From positions 664,431 to 728,430 of the forward strand of contig NZ_JANHOF010000002.1 in the NCBI RefSeq assembly GCF_024498075.1: a DNA stretch of 64,000 nucleotides. The letters run 5' to 3'. The number at the start of each line of letters is the position of its first letter. Position 1 is the first letter of the stretch. This document shows, piece by piece, positions 16,633 to 26,322 of the stretch. A model generated the notes under the pieces. It worked only from the letters and a program-made list of their open reading frames with translations, searched no databases and was not told where the DNA came from. This DNA comes from Paenibacillus mendelii. Lineage in GTDB: Bacteria > Bacillota > Bacilli > Paenibacillales > Paenibacillaceae. A program made the translations under genes and the position numbers.

Positions 16633-18651
16633 CTACAGCAGCGCTTTGACTTTGCTGACTACATTGTCGACAGTAAAGCCGTATTCCTGGATCACGCGAT
16701 CGCCTTTGGCCGAAGCGCCGAATGTGCTGATTCCAAGAATCGTGCCTTTATCGCCAACGTAGCGCTCCCAGCCGAATGGCGATGCCATTTCGACGGCCAG
16801 GCGTGCCTTAACGTTAGGCAGCAGTACCGAATCTTTGTAGCTTTGCGGCTGTTGATCGAACAGATCCCAGCTTGGCATGCTGATGACGCGTACTTGGATA
16901 CCCTCTGCCGCCAGTGCTTGTTGAGCCGCAACAGCGAGTTGAACCTCAGATCCAGTTGCAATGATTTGCGCTTGCGGGTTACCGTCAGATGCATCTGATA
17001 CGACATAAGCGCCTTTCTTGATCCCTTCGCGAGCGTTCACATTGGTGCCCTCGAGAATCGGCAGGTTCTGGCGCGTCAATACGAGCGCAACCGGCTTGCT
17101 TTGATTCTCAAGTGCGAGCGCCCATGCTGCCGAGGTTTCGTTCGCATCTGCCGGGCGGATAACCGTCAGGTCCGGAATAATGCGCAGCGAGGCCAACTGC
17201 TCGATCGGCTCATGCGTAGGGCCGTCTTCGCCGACTGCGATGCTGTCATGCGTCAGGACGTAGACCACGGGCTGCTTCATCAAGGCCGACAGACGAACCG
17301 CAGGACGGAGGTAATCAGTGAAGACGAAGAACGTCCCGCCGAAAATGCGTAAGCCGCCGTGCAGGCTGATGCCGTTCATGGCGCAAGCCATGCCGAATTC
17401 GCGAACGCCGAAGTAAATGTTGCGTCCTTCGTAGCTGCCCGGTTTAAACACAGGCAAGCCTTTAAGATGCGTCATTGTCGAGCTTTCCAGGTCAGCCGAT
17501 CCACCTACGAGGCTCGGTACGTTGGCTGCAAGGCCATTCAAGGCGTTGCCGGAAGCAACACGCGTTGAGATTGCCTTGTCTGCCGTCGTGTAAACCGGCA
17601 GATCGCGATCCCAGCCCTCAGGCAGATTGCCGTTAACAGCTGTTTCGAACTGAGCAGCAAGCTCTGGATAGGCTGATTTGTAAGAAGCAATCAATGCATC
17701 CCAATCGGCATTCGCTTTCTCGCCGCTGGCCTTCACGTCCGCAAAGTGAGCTCTCACTTCAGCAGGTACCGTGAACGCTTCTTCATGCTCCCAAGCATAG
17801 AACTCTTTCGTCAGCTTCGTTTCGTCAGCGCCAAGCGGATTGCCGTGCGTGCCGCCATGTCCGCCTTTGCCGCCCTTATTCGGGCTTCCGTAGCCGATAA
17901 CCGTCTTTACTTCGATCAATGTCGGCTTCGCGCTCTCGGCTTGCCCAGCCGCGACCGCTTTCGCAAGAGCTTCCAGATCATTGCCGTCTTCAACGCGGAG
18001 TACCTGCCAGCCGTATGCTTCAAAGCGGGCTTGTACATTCTCGGAGAAGGACAGATTCAGTTCGCCGTCAAGGGAGATATCGTTGGAATCATACAGCATA
18101 ACGAGCTTGCCGAGCTTCAGGTGCGCCGCAAGGGAGGCCGCTTCGCTGGACACGCCTTCCATCAAATCGCCATCGCCGCAAATCGCGTATGTGTAATGAT
18201 CAATGACGTTCATGCCGTCTTTATTATAAGTCGCGCCTAGCTGAGCTTCCGCCATCGCCATGCCGACTGCCATTGCAACGCCTTGTCCAAGCGGACCGGT
18301 CGTAGCATCTACGCCGGCTGTGTGCCCGAATTCCGGGTGGCCTGGCGTCTTGGAGCCCCATTGACGAAAGTTTTGCAGCTCCTCGAGCGGGAGATCGTAA
18401 CCGGTTAAGTGGAGCAAGCTGTATAGCAGCATGGAACCGTGGCCTGCCGATAGTACGAACCGATCGCGGTTGATCCAGCTCGGGTTCGACGGGTTATGCT
18501 TCATGCTTTTAGCGAATAATTGATAACCCATCGGGGCTGCACCCATTGGCATACCAGGGTGTCCGGAATTCGCTTTATCGATGGAATCGATCGCTAGCGT
18601 CCGAATCGTATCAATGGAAAGCTGATCGATGGATTTTTGCGTAACTGTCAT
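16633..18651 (-). CDS. tkt: Transketolase
   Basis: A 672-aa thiamine-diphosphate enzyme of the pentose phosphate pathway transferring two-carbon units between sugar phosphates. Recognisable are [14 protein letters not shown], the [18 protein letters not shown] region, the ThDP-binding [13 protein letters not shown]...[29 protein letters not shown], and the C-terminal pyrimidine-binding/transketolase_C domains ([28 protein letters not shown]). The start is supported by TAGGAGGAG. Full length. Confidence 0.98.
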   Translation of the reverse strand: MTVTQKSIDQLSIDTIRTLAIDSIDKANSGHPGMPMGAAPMGYQLFAKSMKHNPSNPSWINRDRFVLSAGHGSMLLYSLLHLTGYDLPLEELQNFRQWGSKTPGHPEFGHTAGVDATTGPLGQGVAMAVGMAMAEAQLGATYNKDGMNVIDHYTYAICGDGDLMEGVSSEAASLAAHLKLGKLVMLYDSNDISLDGELNLSFSENVQARFEAYGWQVLRVEDGNDLEALAKAVAAGQAESAKPTLIEVKTVIGYGSPNKGGKGGHGGTHGNPLGADETKLTKEFYAWEHEEAFTVPAEVRAHFADVKASGEKANADWDALIASYKSAYPELAAQFETAVNGNLPEGWDRDLPVYTTADKAISTRVASGNALNGLAANVPSLVGGSADLESSTMTHLKGLPVFKPGSYEGRNIYFGVREFGMACAMNGISLHGGLRIFGGTFFVFTDYLRPAVRLSALMKQPVVYVLTHDSIAVGEDGPTHEPIEQLASLRIIPDLTVIRPADANETSAAWALALENQSKPVALVLTRQNLPILEGTNVNAREGIKKGAYVVSDASDGNPQAQIIATGSEVQLAVAAQQALAAEGIQVRVISMPSWDLFDQQPQSYKDSVLLPNVKARLAVEMASPFGWERYVGDKGTILGISTFGASAKGDRVIQEYGFTVDNVVSKVKALL

Positions 18652-18901
18652 TGCGAAAACTCCTCCTATTCCTTGCTTCTGAATTATGTTCTCTCATTCT
18701 TTATGTAGCACGTATTACGCGTACAGGCTTTGAAATATTGTACCATTAGCGTTGTCGCATTTCCACAGGTAGTAAAAAATTGTGCCGCTTGATGGCAGTT
18801 AAGCGCGAAGTGGCAGAAGTGACGATCGTTTCGCGATAGAGGGCCGGTCTTCTGCCTTTAGAATGGCCATCGATCAAAAATCGCACTCCATATACCCTAA
18901 C
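18652..18901 (-). promoter_or_regulatory. Upstream region of tkt
   Basis: A gap of about 320 bp separates tkt from the next gene. A possible minus-strand promoter has TACAAT at 18742-18737 with a weak TGGAAA 17 bp upstream. Nothing else is recognised before the terminator at 18902. Confidence 0.3.
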
Positions 18902-18942
18902 AAAAAGAGACATACCGTTTTATGCTGGACGGTTATGTCTCT
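18902..18942 (-). terminator. Terminator of the nucleoside hydrolase operon
   Basis: AGAGACATA pairs with TATGTCTCT, extended by CCGT/ACGG with a one-base bulge; the minus strand continues CTTTTTG. It lies 30 bp past the stop at 18973. Confidence 0.8.
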
Positions 18943-18972
18943 ATTTACGTTTTTGATGAGCAGCAGCCCGCT

Positions 18973-19980
18973 TTACGGTAAAGGAATCTCTTCGGCAATC
19001 ACCATCACGACGTTCCCTTGAGGAGTTTCCGCCCGGAATTGACGCGCCAGCACATACCCGTCCCGATCCGCCCTGATGATGCAGCCGGGTCCGGCTAGAT
19101 CCTCGAAATTATGAATGCAAGTGACCGGATCTCCCTTGCGTACGAATGCTCCGATCGGGACAAGCGGTTCGGAAATACCGGAAACCGGAGCGGTGACCCA
19201 GTGATCGATATTTGTATTCGCAACTAATATAGTCCGTTCCCACCCGGGAGGCAGAAGGGAAACCATCTCGCCTGACAGCATGCCGTGAAGCTTCATGACA
19301 TTACACAGGCCCTCGTACCCCCATCTTACGCCGTCCAGATCGGTTGATTCGCCATAACCAAGCTCGCTGCCGATCGTAATTTTGCCCATCTTCTCCGCTT
19401 CTTCGGTTAACAAGCCTAACCCCATGTCGCTGGTGTAGATCATTGTAAACGGGGTACCGAAGGCAAATGCCGTTTCAACGGTTGCCTTGAAAAGGGAGGG
19501 ATCGGCAAGCTGGTGAAAGCTGGTGCAGCGAATCGTCTCCAGCTCCTTGCCTGCCGAATGAATATCGACCACGATATCGGACCGCGACAACACTTCGTCG
19601 GTGACGAACCTGGCAATACGTGAGGTGATGGTTCCCTTGGCATCTCCAGGGAAAGCCCTGTTCATATTGCCTCCGTCCAGCGGCGATTCCCGGCGGCCTG
19701 CCTGAAAGGCAGGCACATTCAAGACCGGGATAATGATGACACGCCCGCTCAATTCCTTGTAATCCAAAGCCGCCATCAGTTTTTTCGCTGCGATCGGCCC
19801 CTCATATTCATTACCATGCGTTCCTCCGATTACAGTCAGCGTCTTGCCTGGTTTCTCACCGCAGATTACGCACAGCGGAACGCGCACGCGCGCCCAGGTA
19901 CCGTCGCTGGTAAACGGGACATGATAGGTTCGCTTGCCGGGCTGCTCCCAATCAAGCTTGGATACGGGCGTAACATCCAT
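18973..19980 (-). CDS. Succinylglutamate desuccinylase/aspartoacylase-like zinc amidohydrolase
   Basis: About 335 aa of the AspA/AstE family (M14-like fold). Zinc ligands are visible as VIGGTHGNEYEG (H-x-x-E) and the later His in VVDIHSAG; NMNRAFPGD is the family substrate-binding segment. The C-terminal beta domain (WVTAPVSGISEPLVPIGAFVRKGDPV) resembles the lipoyl-like module of AstE relatives. ATG 19980, TTG 19986 (8 nt from AGGAG) and GTG 19995 are all possible starts. It is third in an operon with a nucleoside hydrolase and a PhyH oxygenase. The substrate is unknown. Confidence 0.85.
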   Translation of the reverse strand: MDVTPVSKLDWEQPGKRTYHVPFTSDGTWARVRVPLCVICGEKPGKTLTVIGGTHGNEYEGPIAAKKLMAALDYKELSGRVIIIPVLNVPAFQAGRRESPLDGGNMNRAFPGDAKGTITSRIARFVTDEVLSRSDIVVDIHSAGKELETIRCTSFHQLADPSLFKATVETAFAFGTPFTMIYTSDMGLGLLTEEAEKMGKITIGSELGYGESTDLDGVRWGYEGLCNVMKLHGMLSGEMVSLLPPGWERTILVANTNIDHWVTAPVSGISEPLVPIGAFVRKGDPVTCIHNFEDLAGPGCIIRADRDGYVLARQFRAETPQGNVVMVIAEEIPLP

Positions 19981-20030
19981 AATCAAGCTGCTCACTCCTC
20001 TCCCTCATTTCATATCCTCGCGGCTCTAGC

Positions 20031-20822
20031 TCAATTCAGAACCATAGATTTGGAAAACCGCTCCAGCAGAGCACGAACACGCGGCCCGAACCTTTCCATT
20101 TCGACTCCGCTTATCCAATCCCGCTGTCCTTCATACTCACGATGCGGAGAGTCAGCCGTGCGAAAGGCATGATGCAGCGACCAGCGGAAATGACCGTCCG
20201 GGTTATAGCCTCTATGAAGAATGTTAGGGTAGTAGAATACCGCATCGCCCGCTCCGAGTTCCACGACAAGCTCGCCCGGCACAGAGCCGCTCGGATTTAG
20301 CCTCAGTGCTTCATTCTGCTCGTCCGTCAGCTTCCGCAGATGGCTTCCCGGTACAATCGTCAAGTAGCGGTCATCGAAGAGCGCGGCGTTCATCTGGCAT
20401 AAGTCTCTTGCGTCGCGCAATAAATCCGTCACTTCGGAGGGACTGTTCAACGGAACTAGATCCCGGTGCCAATTTTGCACGTATCCTTGTCCGTCTCCGC
20501 TTGCAAGCATTCCAAAAAGGCTGTATCGGATCGGTTGCTCGAGTATGCTCTCAATGATTTCGATTATAGGGGAGTGTTCCAACGAATCCGCAAGCTCCTT
20601 CTGAAAGTATCCCGGACTTAGCATACTGCCGATCCGATTGACAATGCCTTTCTCCTTGTTGATCCAAGGAACGTCGCTGCCTTCCCCCGATTTTGCACGA
20701 TCGATAATTCTCTGTATACCTTGCTTGATCGTCTCCATTTGCTCCTCATTGTACAGCTGCCGGACAATGAAAAAGCCCTGCTCATAGTAATGCTCTCTCT
20801 CAGCCGTTCCCAAGGTAATCAT
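20031..20822 (-). CDS. Phytanoyl-CoA dioxygenase (PhyH) family protein
   Basis: A 263-aa Fe(II)/2-oxoglutarate-dependent oxygenase-like protein. QNWHRDLVPL supplies the H-x-D iron ligands, NAALFDDRYLTIVPGSHLRKL is the typical PhyH core, and the distal His plus 2-oxoglutarate Arg would be in ILHRGYNPDGHFRWSLHHAFR. It is co-directional with the AspA-like gene (50 bp) and the nucleoside hydrolase gene (122 bp). It hydroxylates an unidentified small molecule. Confidence 0.85.
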   Translation of the reverse strand: MITLGTAEREHYYEQGFFIVRQLYNEEQMETIKQGIQRIIDRAKSGEGSDVPWINKEKGIVNRIGSMLSPGYFQKELADSLEHSPIIEIIESILEQPIRYSLFGMLASGDGQGYVQNWHRDLVPLNSPSEVTDLLRDARDLCQMNAALFDDRYLTIVPGSHLRKLTDEQNEALRLNPSGSVPGELVVELGAGDAVFYYPNILHRGYNPDGHFRWSLHHAFRTADSPHREYEGQRDWISGVEMERFGPRVRALLERFSKSMVLN

Positions 20823-20944
20823 CTACATCCCCCTCCATTAGCTTTGATACGCTGCTTGTCGAGATTGCGATGCCAGTAACATGCTGAAAATACGTTAGAA
20901 TGAACGTGCTTACTCTCTAATCTCCGGCTACCCTCTAGTCAACC

Positions 20945-21853
20945 TCAAGTTTTGTTATTTATCAGCCTATCCATGAGCAGTGTGATGAACCTGTCCTGAT
21001 CGACATCCAAACAAACCTCGACGTTCCCGTCATCGGCGAGCACAGCAACGGTTTGACCGGTCCGCGGCCGGTGATCGTACTCCACGTGGATCTTCATTTT
21101 TTTCGTCTTCACGAGTGTCCGGTCGATCAATAAAGAGACGGTTAACGGATCATGCATGCACGTTTGCGGTTGTTTGACGAAAGCAAACCATTCTTCCAGC
21201 AGACCCGCCAATGCCATATTCAGCGGATCTCCCGTTTGCTGCAGCCTGCGCCGTTCATCATCGGTGATGATGACCTTGAGGGTAACATCGTAGCCCGCCA
21301 TGACGATCGGGGCGCCGCTTTCAAAAACGACCGCAGCTGCTTCCGGATCGCAGATGATATTATGCTCAAGCGTTCCTAGCTGAAGCCCATTGTCACCCAG
21401 CCGCGTTACGCCCCCCATCAGAATAATTTCCTTCACCGAGCTTGCGAGTTCCGGCTCGCGAATCAGACTTGCCGCGATGTTGGTCAACGGCCCTATCGGC
21501 ACCAGTGTGATTTGTCCCGGATTGGCCATCACGGTCTCGATAATGAAATCTACCGCATGCTTCTGCTCATACTCCAGATAATCGTTTTCTGTCAGGACAC
21601 CCTTTCCTTCATGGCCGGCCATCCATACTTCCCGGCGCCGGAGCAGCGGTTCTTGAATGCCGGCAAAAACCCGGACATCCTCTCTTTTTCCGAGTTGAAG
21701 CATTTTCTTGGCCATTCTGGCCCGCAAATCGACATCCCCATATACAGTCGTGACGCCTTCGAGTACGATTTCCGGCGATCTCATCGCAAGCGCCAGCGCC
21801 ATAGCGTCATCAACATCAGTCCCGATATCCGTATCAATAATAATCCGATTCAT
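20945..21853 (-). CDS. Nucleoside hydrolase (IUNH family)
   Basis: A 302-aa N-ribosyl hydrolase releasing bases from nucleosides or related ribosides. The N-terminal DTDIGTDVDDAMAL is the calcium-binding signature; ITLVPIGPLTNIA and KEIILMGG are conserved active-site segments, and MHDPLTV supplies the late Asp. The ATG at 21853 follows GGAAGGGA; the longer upstream frame adds sequence unlike the family. It is the first gene of the operon with 20031 and 18973, and its upstream region carries an element shared with the gene at 25967. Confidence 0.93.
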   Translation of the reverse strand: MNRIIIDTDIGTDVDDAMALALAMRSPEIVLEGVTTVYGDVDLRARMAKKMLQLGKREDVRVFAGIQEPLLRRREVWMAGHEGKGVLTENDYLEYEQKHAVDFIIETVMANPGQITLVPIGPLTNIAASLIREPELASSVKEIILMGGVTRLGDNGLQLGTLEHNIICDPEAAAVVFESGAPIVMAGYDVTLKVIITDDERRRLQQTGDPLNMALAGLLEEWFAFVKQPQTCMHDPLTVSLLIDRTLVKTKKMKIHVEYDHRPRTGQTVAVLADDGNVEVCLDVDQDRFITLLMDRLINNKT

Positions 21854-22011
21854 ATTCGATTCCCTTCCTATGTCCGTTGATTGAAGTACGAGCAAGAGCA
21901 GGCGCCGCTGCGCAGGCAGCATGCCGCTCCCAGATCCGTTATTTGGTTCATTTTTGTACAACTGTCAGGCGAATCGATCCTTCTCCTTGCGATCCAGTTA
22001 TACCGTGATAT

Positions 22012-22078
22012 GATGATAACAAAAAAGCTAGAACCTCTATTATATCTTTACGGCTTATTTCTTATAGGATTCGGCTAA
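22012..22078 (-). promoter_or_regulatory. 67-bp element, copy 1: candidate AraC-dependent promoter for the nucleoside hydrolase operon
   Basis: This segment aligns without gaps to 26084-26150, with 52 of 67 bases identical; the block TTTACGGCTT through GGATTCGGCTAA at the right-hand end has only two differences. In minus orientation the conserved block comes first, followed by TATCAT (22018-22013) as a possible -10, 160 bp before the nucleoside hydrolase ATG. It ends 24 bp before the divergent AraC gene. Best explained as a shared activator site plus promoter. Confidence 0.6.
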
Positions 22079-22102
22079 ACCTATCGAGGGGGCGAGTGTC
22101 CG

Positions 22103-22879
22103 ATGAATAAATTGAATTTCATCTTCACCATCAAGCATCCCGAACATACGTACATCAAAACGCATCAGCATGGTTGTTACGAGCTCGTCTACTACGTGCA
22201 AGGATATGGAAAGACGCAAATCGGCTCCGGCCAGTATGTCTTCCGGCCGAATACGTTTGCGATCATCCCTCCCCACGCTTTGCATGACGAGAATCACGGC
22301 GCAGAGGACGCGGTAATGATGTGCATCGGCTATCAATCCGACCATCCTGAACTGAAGAATCTAAGCGGCATCTATGAGGATGCTGAGGATGGAAGGACCG
22401 GGGAGTTCATCAGCCGCATGGTAGAGGAGTTTTCACAGCAGCAGGACGGTTTTTCCGAAATGCTCGATCTCATGGTGGCGGAATTGAACATTCATCTTCA
22501 ACGTCTGCTCGGGAAGAAAGGAATATCTCCGCAGAAGGAAGATCTGCTGCAATACGTCATCAACTACATGGACGAGCATTTTCGGCAGAAAATCCCGATC
22601 GATTCCTTGGCCGTCATGTCCGGTTACAGCTACGACCGGTTTCGGCATTTATTCAAGGAAAGGATCGGGGTATCTCCACTGCGCTATTTACTGCTCAAGA
22701 GGCTCGACTATGCTAAAAACCTTCTGCTGACACGAATGCTGGTATCGGAGATCGCTTCGGAAGCCGGGTTCGTGAACGACGTTCAGTTTTGCAGCCTGTT
22801 CAAGCGCGAAATCGGGCTGACGCCGAAGCTGTTCCGGAAAACATGTACTCCCGTGAGCCCTACTCCGCCACCTCGGTGA
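22103..22879 (+). CDS. AraC family transcriptional regulator
   Basis: A 258-aa regulator. The N-terminal cupin sensor (about 15-95: HQHGCYELVYYVQGYGK, NTFAIIPPHALHDENH) should bind a small ligand. The C-terminal double helix-turn-helix (about 155-250) contains IPIDSLAVMSGYSYDRFRHL, FKERIGVSPLRYLLLKRLDYA and the second HTH ending LFKREIGLTPKLFR. It is divergent from the nucleoside hydrolase operon and its 3' end overlaps the end of the convergent secreted hydrolase gene by 20 bp. Probable activator of both neighbours via the shared 67-bp element (inference). Confidence 0.93.
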   Translation: MNKLNFIFTIKHPEHTYIKTHQHGCYELVYYVQGYGKTQIGSGQYVFRPNTFAIIPPHALHDENHGAEDAVMMCIGYQSDHPELKNLSGIYEDAEDGRTGEFISRMVEEFSQQQDGFSEMLDLMVAELNIHLQRLLGKKGISPQKEDLLQYVINYMDEHFRQKIPIDSLAVMSGYSYDRFRHLFKERIGVSPLRYLLLKRLDYAKNLLLTRMLVSEIASEAGFVNDVQFCSLFKREIGLTPKLFRKTCTPVSPTPPPR

Positions 22880-25800
22880 ACACATAATTGAACCGGCCGT
22901 TCGGGGCTGCGTCGCCGTTTGTCGTAAACTCGTAGACGTCGCCCTGCGTCTGCATGTTGTCATGCCACTTGAACTCGAAGCGGATCGGCTTTGTCGTATC
23001 GCTCAAGCCAAGACTCGCGCGCGGAATCGCGATTTCCATCTCGCGGCCGTTCGCTCTGTATGCAACCGAGCCCGGTACGGCCGTCCAATTCCAACCGCCT
23101 CCGGCAGCCGCTTGCTCGAGCGTCGCTGAAGCTGCTCCTGCGCCCGTGCGGTTCACGACATAGTTGTAGCCCTGCCAGCTCGGCGCAATCTCGCTCGTTT
23201 TGATGAACAGCCGCATCCAGCTGCTATCCGTATAGCTTGTGATGTCGTTTCTCGTCTTCACGTAGAAATAGATGTTGTTTGCGTCCCGCGCCACCTTCAT
23301 CGTTTGAAAGTCATTGCGCCCCGTCGTATTCGTATACGTGCCTGCCGTACCCCTGCCGGCTTCGTTCCGGGAAGCGGGATCGCCGAGATCATCGCGGAAT
23401 TCCTGCTCGATGCCCTTCCAGTCGGCGAAATTCCCGTCGATCGCGATCGTTTTCTCACTATCCGCGTTTTGCGGCTTGCGCACCCCTTTGTAACGGCGGA
23501 TATAATCGACCAGCTGGTAATAATAGCTGTCGCCGTAGCCGCCCTTCATCGGTTCGATATCGCGGCTGAATTCCTCACTGAACGAATCGATGAACACATT
23601 CGGCGCGCTATACCCGCCGAACGTATCGAGGCGCTGCGCGACCCATTCGTTCCAGCCCGTGACGAAAACGAACTTGGGATCGACGTCAAGCGCTCTCCCC
23701 CACTGCTCCATGAAGTTGTAGCCGATTTCCGTCTGCGGCGTGCCCGGCTCGGCCCCATCATGATAGCTGCGTCCACGCGCACCCGGCTGACTCATCGAGC
23801 CGACCTCGAACCCGCCGCTCCCATCCGGAACCGCATTCTGCGCAATGCTTACGGTTACTTCCTCTTTCGCTTCGCTGTCGCTGTAGAACACGTGCTGCGG
23901 ATACCCTTCCAGCCATCCCCATTCGTTCGGGCCGCCAGGCTCGTCGAAGAAGAATTGATGCGGCTTGCGGAAGGTGAAAAAGTCGCGAAGCGTCGCATTG
24001 CCGCTGAAATAGGCCGGATTGGCGATAATGAGTGGTTTGCCGCCATCCCATCGGAACCACAAATCGGAATAAAGACCGGCGCCATACAAGTTGTCGTACA
24101 ACGACTGCACGACCGCGGTAGGATCGCCCCATGGACCCATGAACACCACTTGCGGCGTCTTGCCGCCCTTGCTGCGAATTGCGTCGTATTCCTGCAGCAG
24201 CTCCATGTACTGATCCGTGTACGTAAAGCCGTTGGTCAAATCGATGATTATCGTATCGACGCCGGCATCGGCCAGCATTTGCGCATGCTTGCGAATGACA
24301 TAATTGTCCTGCGACAAATAGTACCCCAGCAGCGATTCCCCCCAATGGTGGAACGCCGTGTACGGCCCCCAAGGCGGACTGCCCGTGCTGCTCGCCCCCG
24401 GATTCGCGCTTACGATCTTGTTAATATCATATGGTCCCCCCGTACCATGCTGGCCGAGCCAGAGGAAATAGAACATGCCGACGAACTTGTCGGAACGCGG
24501 TTCGTTAAAATTCGAGTATGACGGCAGCGTACGGCCAAGGTTATCGGTTGCGGCCCACGTATCGCTATACGTGTCCCACTTGTACGGCGTCGCTTCCGCC
24601 AATTGGAAATACGGCTTGTTGAAATCATCGAGTCCGAGCTTCGTCGCCTCGACCCGAAGGGCTTTCGCCTCCAGCGGGTCGAATTCGAACGTCTGCGGTG
24701 CCGAGCCGGGATTCGTGTAGCCGGTATACGTCTGGCCCGGGATCGCCGTAAACGTTGTTCCGTCCTGGCTGTACTGGATCGAGAAATTGACCGGGAACGC
24801 CAGTCCTCCAGCCCGGGGCGTCAGCACCAGCTTGTGAATCGGCGTCTTTCGGCTGAAGTTCAACGTGAAGCTCTGGGTACTGTCGGCGCTTGGCTGCAAT
24901 ACACTCGACCAAACCGCAACGACGTCGCGGTCGAACAGCCTCTGCGGCCCCCAACCGTTAATGGAGCTTGTTGCGGAAGCCGACGACACGGGAGCTGTCG
25001 TATCCGTTTCACTCTCCACCTTCATCTCTACAATCTGCAAGCCATACGTCGATCCATTATCCAACCCGAGCTTCGTGGCGTACACCCGCACATACCGCGC
25101 ATTGACGGGCGAAGTGAACGGAATGACGACCTGAGCCCCGCTGGAAGCGCTGTAATTCGTAAATCCCGCGCCCGGCGCATCGCTCCACGGTCCGCTAGGA
25201 CTGTTGCTGTATTGAATTTTGAAGTCAGCGGGAAAACCGTAGCCTTGCTGTCGCGGATACAACCGCACCAGATTAATGCCGCTGGTTGTCCGCCCCAGAT
25301 CGAGCTGCAGCCATTCGGTCCCGGCTGCGCTCGTATGCAGGACGCTGGAATAGAAGGCTGTATCCCCTGCGTTCACATCCGTGCTGCCGTCCACTGCATT
25401 GCCGGGCTCGAACGTGCCGAAGTACGAGGACGCCGTCGCCGCAGCCTTCTGATCCACGCTAATTTCATCGATTTGCAAATAATAAGCGTTGAAGTCGTCA
25501 TGCCCGAGTTTCGTCGCATACCACCGGATATAGCGGGCATTGACCGGCTTCGCGAACGGGAGAACGACTTCCTTCGGTCCCGGATTAGAATAATTCGTGA
25601 ATGAAGCACCCGGAATATCGTTCCATGTCACGGCATCGTCGCTGTACTGCAGTTTGAAATCGACGGGAAAACCGTAGCCTTTCACTCTAGGACTGAGCCG
25701 CACGGCATTCAGGGCATGGCGCTTGACGCCTAGATCAAGCTGCAGCCACTCCGTATGATTCGCATCGGGATGGCCGGCACTGGAAAACATCGTCGTCCTC

Positions 25801-25967
25801 GTTCCATCGATCGCCTTACTGGCTGTAAGCGCCCCCGTTACCGAAGAGGCCGATGCGCTGACGACCGGCGTCGCCGAGGCACCCATCGGAATCGTTGTCG
25901 CGAGCAGCACGGCAATCAAGCCTGCAATCAACCCATTTTTCGCGTATGGCACCCACTTCTTTTTCAT
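22860..25967 (-). CDS. Secreted protein: three discoidin domains, glycoside-hydrolase-like core, CBM9-like C-terminus
   Basis: A 1035-aa exported protein. A signal peptide ends near residue 33. Three F5/8 type C (discoidin) carbohydrate-binding domains follow, about 35-172, 178-320 and 327-465, each with the pattern (L)QYS..G.W...PGA.FTNYS and a C-terminal ATKLG-x-D-x4 motif. A TIM-barrel-like core of about 470-840 (HHWGESLLGYYLSQDNYVIR, VDTIIIDLTNGFTYTDQY, FVTGWNEW) resembles GH99/GH71-type domains; no catalytic pair is assigned. Residues of about 845-1035 (IAIDGNFADWKGIE, YFYVKTRNDIT, MEIAIPRASLGL) look like CBM9 or DOMON. The ATG at 25967 has AAAGGAGG 6 nt upstream, so it is preferred over an ATG two codons earlier. 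Likely degrades an external polysaccharide. Confidence 0.85.
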   Translation of the reverse strand: MKKKWVPYAKNGLIAGLIAVLLATTIPMGASATPVVSASASSVTGALTASKAIDGTRTTMFSSAGHPDANHTEWLQLDLGVKRHALNAVRLSPRVKGYGFPVDFKLQYSDDAVTWNDIPGASFTNYSNPGPKEVVLPFAKPVNARYIRWYATKLGHDDFNAYYLQIDEISVDQKAAATASSYFGTFEPGNAVDGSTDVNAGDTAFYSSVLHTSAAGTEWLQLDLGRTTSGINLVRLYPRQQGYGFPADFKIQYSNSPSGPWSDAPGAGFTNYSASSGAQVVIPFTSPVNARYVRVYATKLGLDNGSTYGLQIVEMKVESETDTTAPVSSASATSSINGWGPQRLFDRDVVAVWSSVLQPSADSTQSFTLNFSRKTPIHKLVLTPRAGGLAFPVNFSIQYSQDGTTFTAIPGQTYTGYTNPGSAPQTFEFDPLEAKALRVEATKLGLDDFNKPYFQLAEATPYKWDTYSDTWAATDNLGRTLPSYSNFNEPRSDKFVGMFYFLWLGQHGTGGPYDINKIVSANPGASSTGSPPWGPYTAFHHWGESLLGYYLSQDNYVIRKHAQMLADAGVDTIIIDLTNGFTYTDQYMELLQEYDAIRSKGGKTPQVVFMGPWGDPTAVVQSLYDNLYGAGLYSDLWFRWDGGKPLIIANPAYFSGNATLRDFFTFRKPHQFFFDEPGGPNEWGWLEGYPQHVFYSDSEAKEEVTVSIAQNAVPDGSGGFEVGSMSQPGARGRSYHDGAEPGTPQTEIGYNFMEQWGRALDVDPKFVFVTGWNEWVAQRLDTFGGYSAPNVFIDSFSEEFSRDIEPMKGGYGDSYYYQLVDYIRRYKGVRKPQNADSEKTIAIDGNFADWKGIEQEFRDDLGDPASRNEAGRGTAGTYTNTTGRNDFQTMKVARDANNIYFYVKTRNDITSYTDSSWMRLFIKTSEIAPSWQGYNYVVNRTGAGAASATLEQAAAGGGWNWTAVPGSVAYRANGREMEIAIPRASLGLSDTTKPIRFEFKWHDNMQTQGDVYEFTTNGDAAPNGRFNYVFTEVAE

Positions 25968-26083
25968 GGTCATCCTCCTTTATGACTCCGTAATTTACTT
26001 CCTCTTAGATTGGCTAATAACTTGTTGTCGCACCAAGCAGGCCCCGCATACTTCCTCCTTTTGGCGGCGGTATTTATTGATAA

Positions 26084-26150
26084 GATGATAACAATATTGC
26101 GGCAGACAATATTATCCGTTTACGGCTTTTTTCTTACAGGATTCGGCTAA
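26084..26150 (-). promoter_or_regulatory. 67-bp element, copy 2: candidate AraC-dependent promoter for the secreted hydrolase gene
   Basis: Homologous to 22012-22078 at identical length. In minus orientation the conserved block is followed by TATCAT (26090-26085), 118 bp before the ATG at 25967. No gene lies on its plus-strand side, which argues that the functional direction is toward the hydrolase. The rest of 25968-26322 holds only the purU terminator. Confidence 0.6.
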
Positions 26151-26253
26151 TATCAGCTGAAGAACCACGGCGTGCACCCTGTATCAATCACGCTCTGCTG
26201 GACTCTATCGCCGCGCTGGAATAGACGCAAGAAAGGGCTGTTCCACCATAAAT

Positions 26254-26295
26254 CAAAAAAAGACGTGCCGATCAGGTTACCCTGATCAACACGTC
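26254..26295 (-). terminator. Rho-independent terminator of purU
   Basis: GACGTG...GATCAGG-TTAC-CCTGATC...CACGTC forms a long interrupted stem (26262-26295), followed on the minus strand by seven T residues. Confidence 0.9.
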
Positions 26296-26322
26296 ACCGC
26301 TGCTTGATACACGACACGCAGT

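Noticed and set aside
23304..25604. Long plus-strand frames (405 and 333 aa) opposite the secreted discoidin protein gene
   Set aside because: They are Arg-rich antisense shadows of a GC-rich gene with clear domains on the minus strand.
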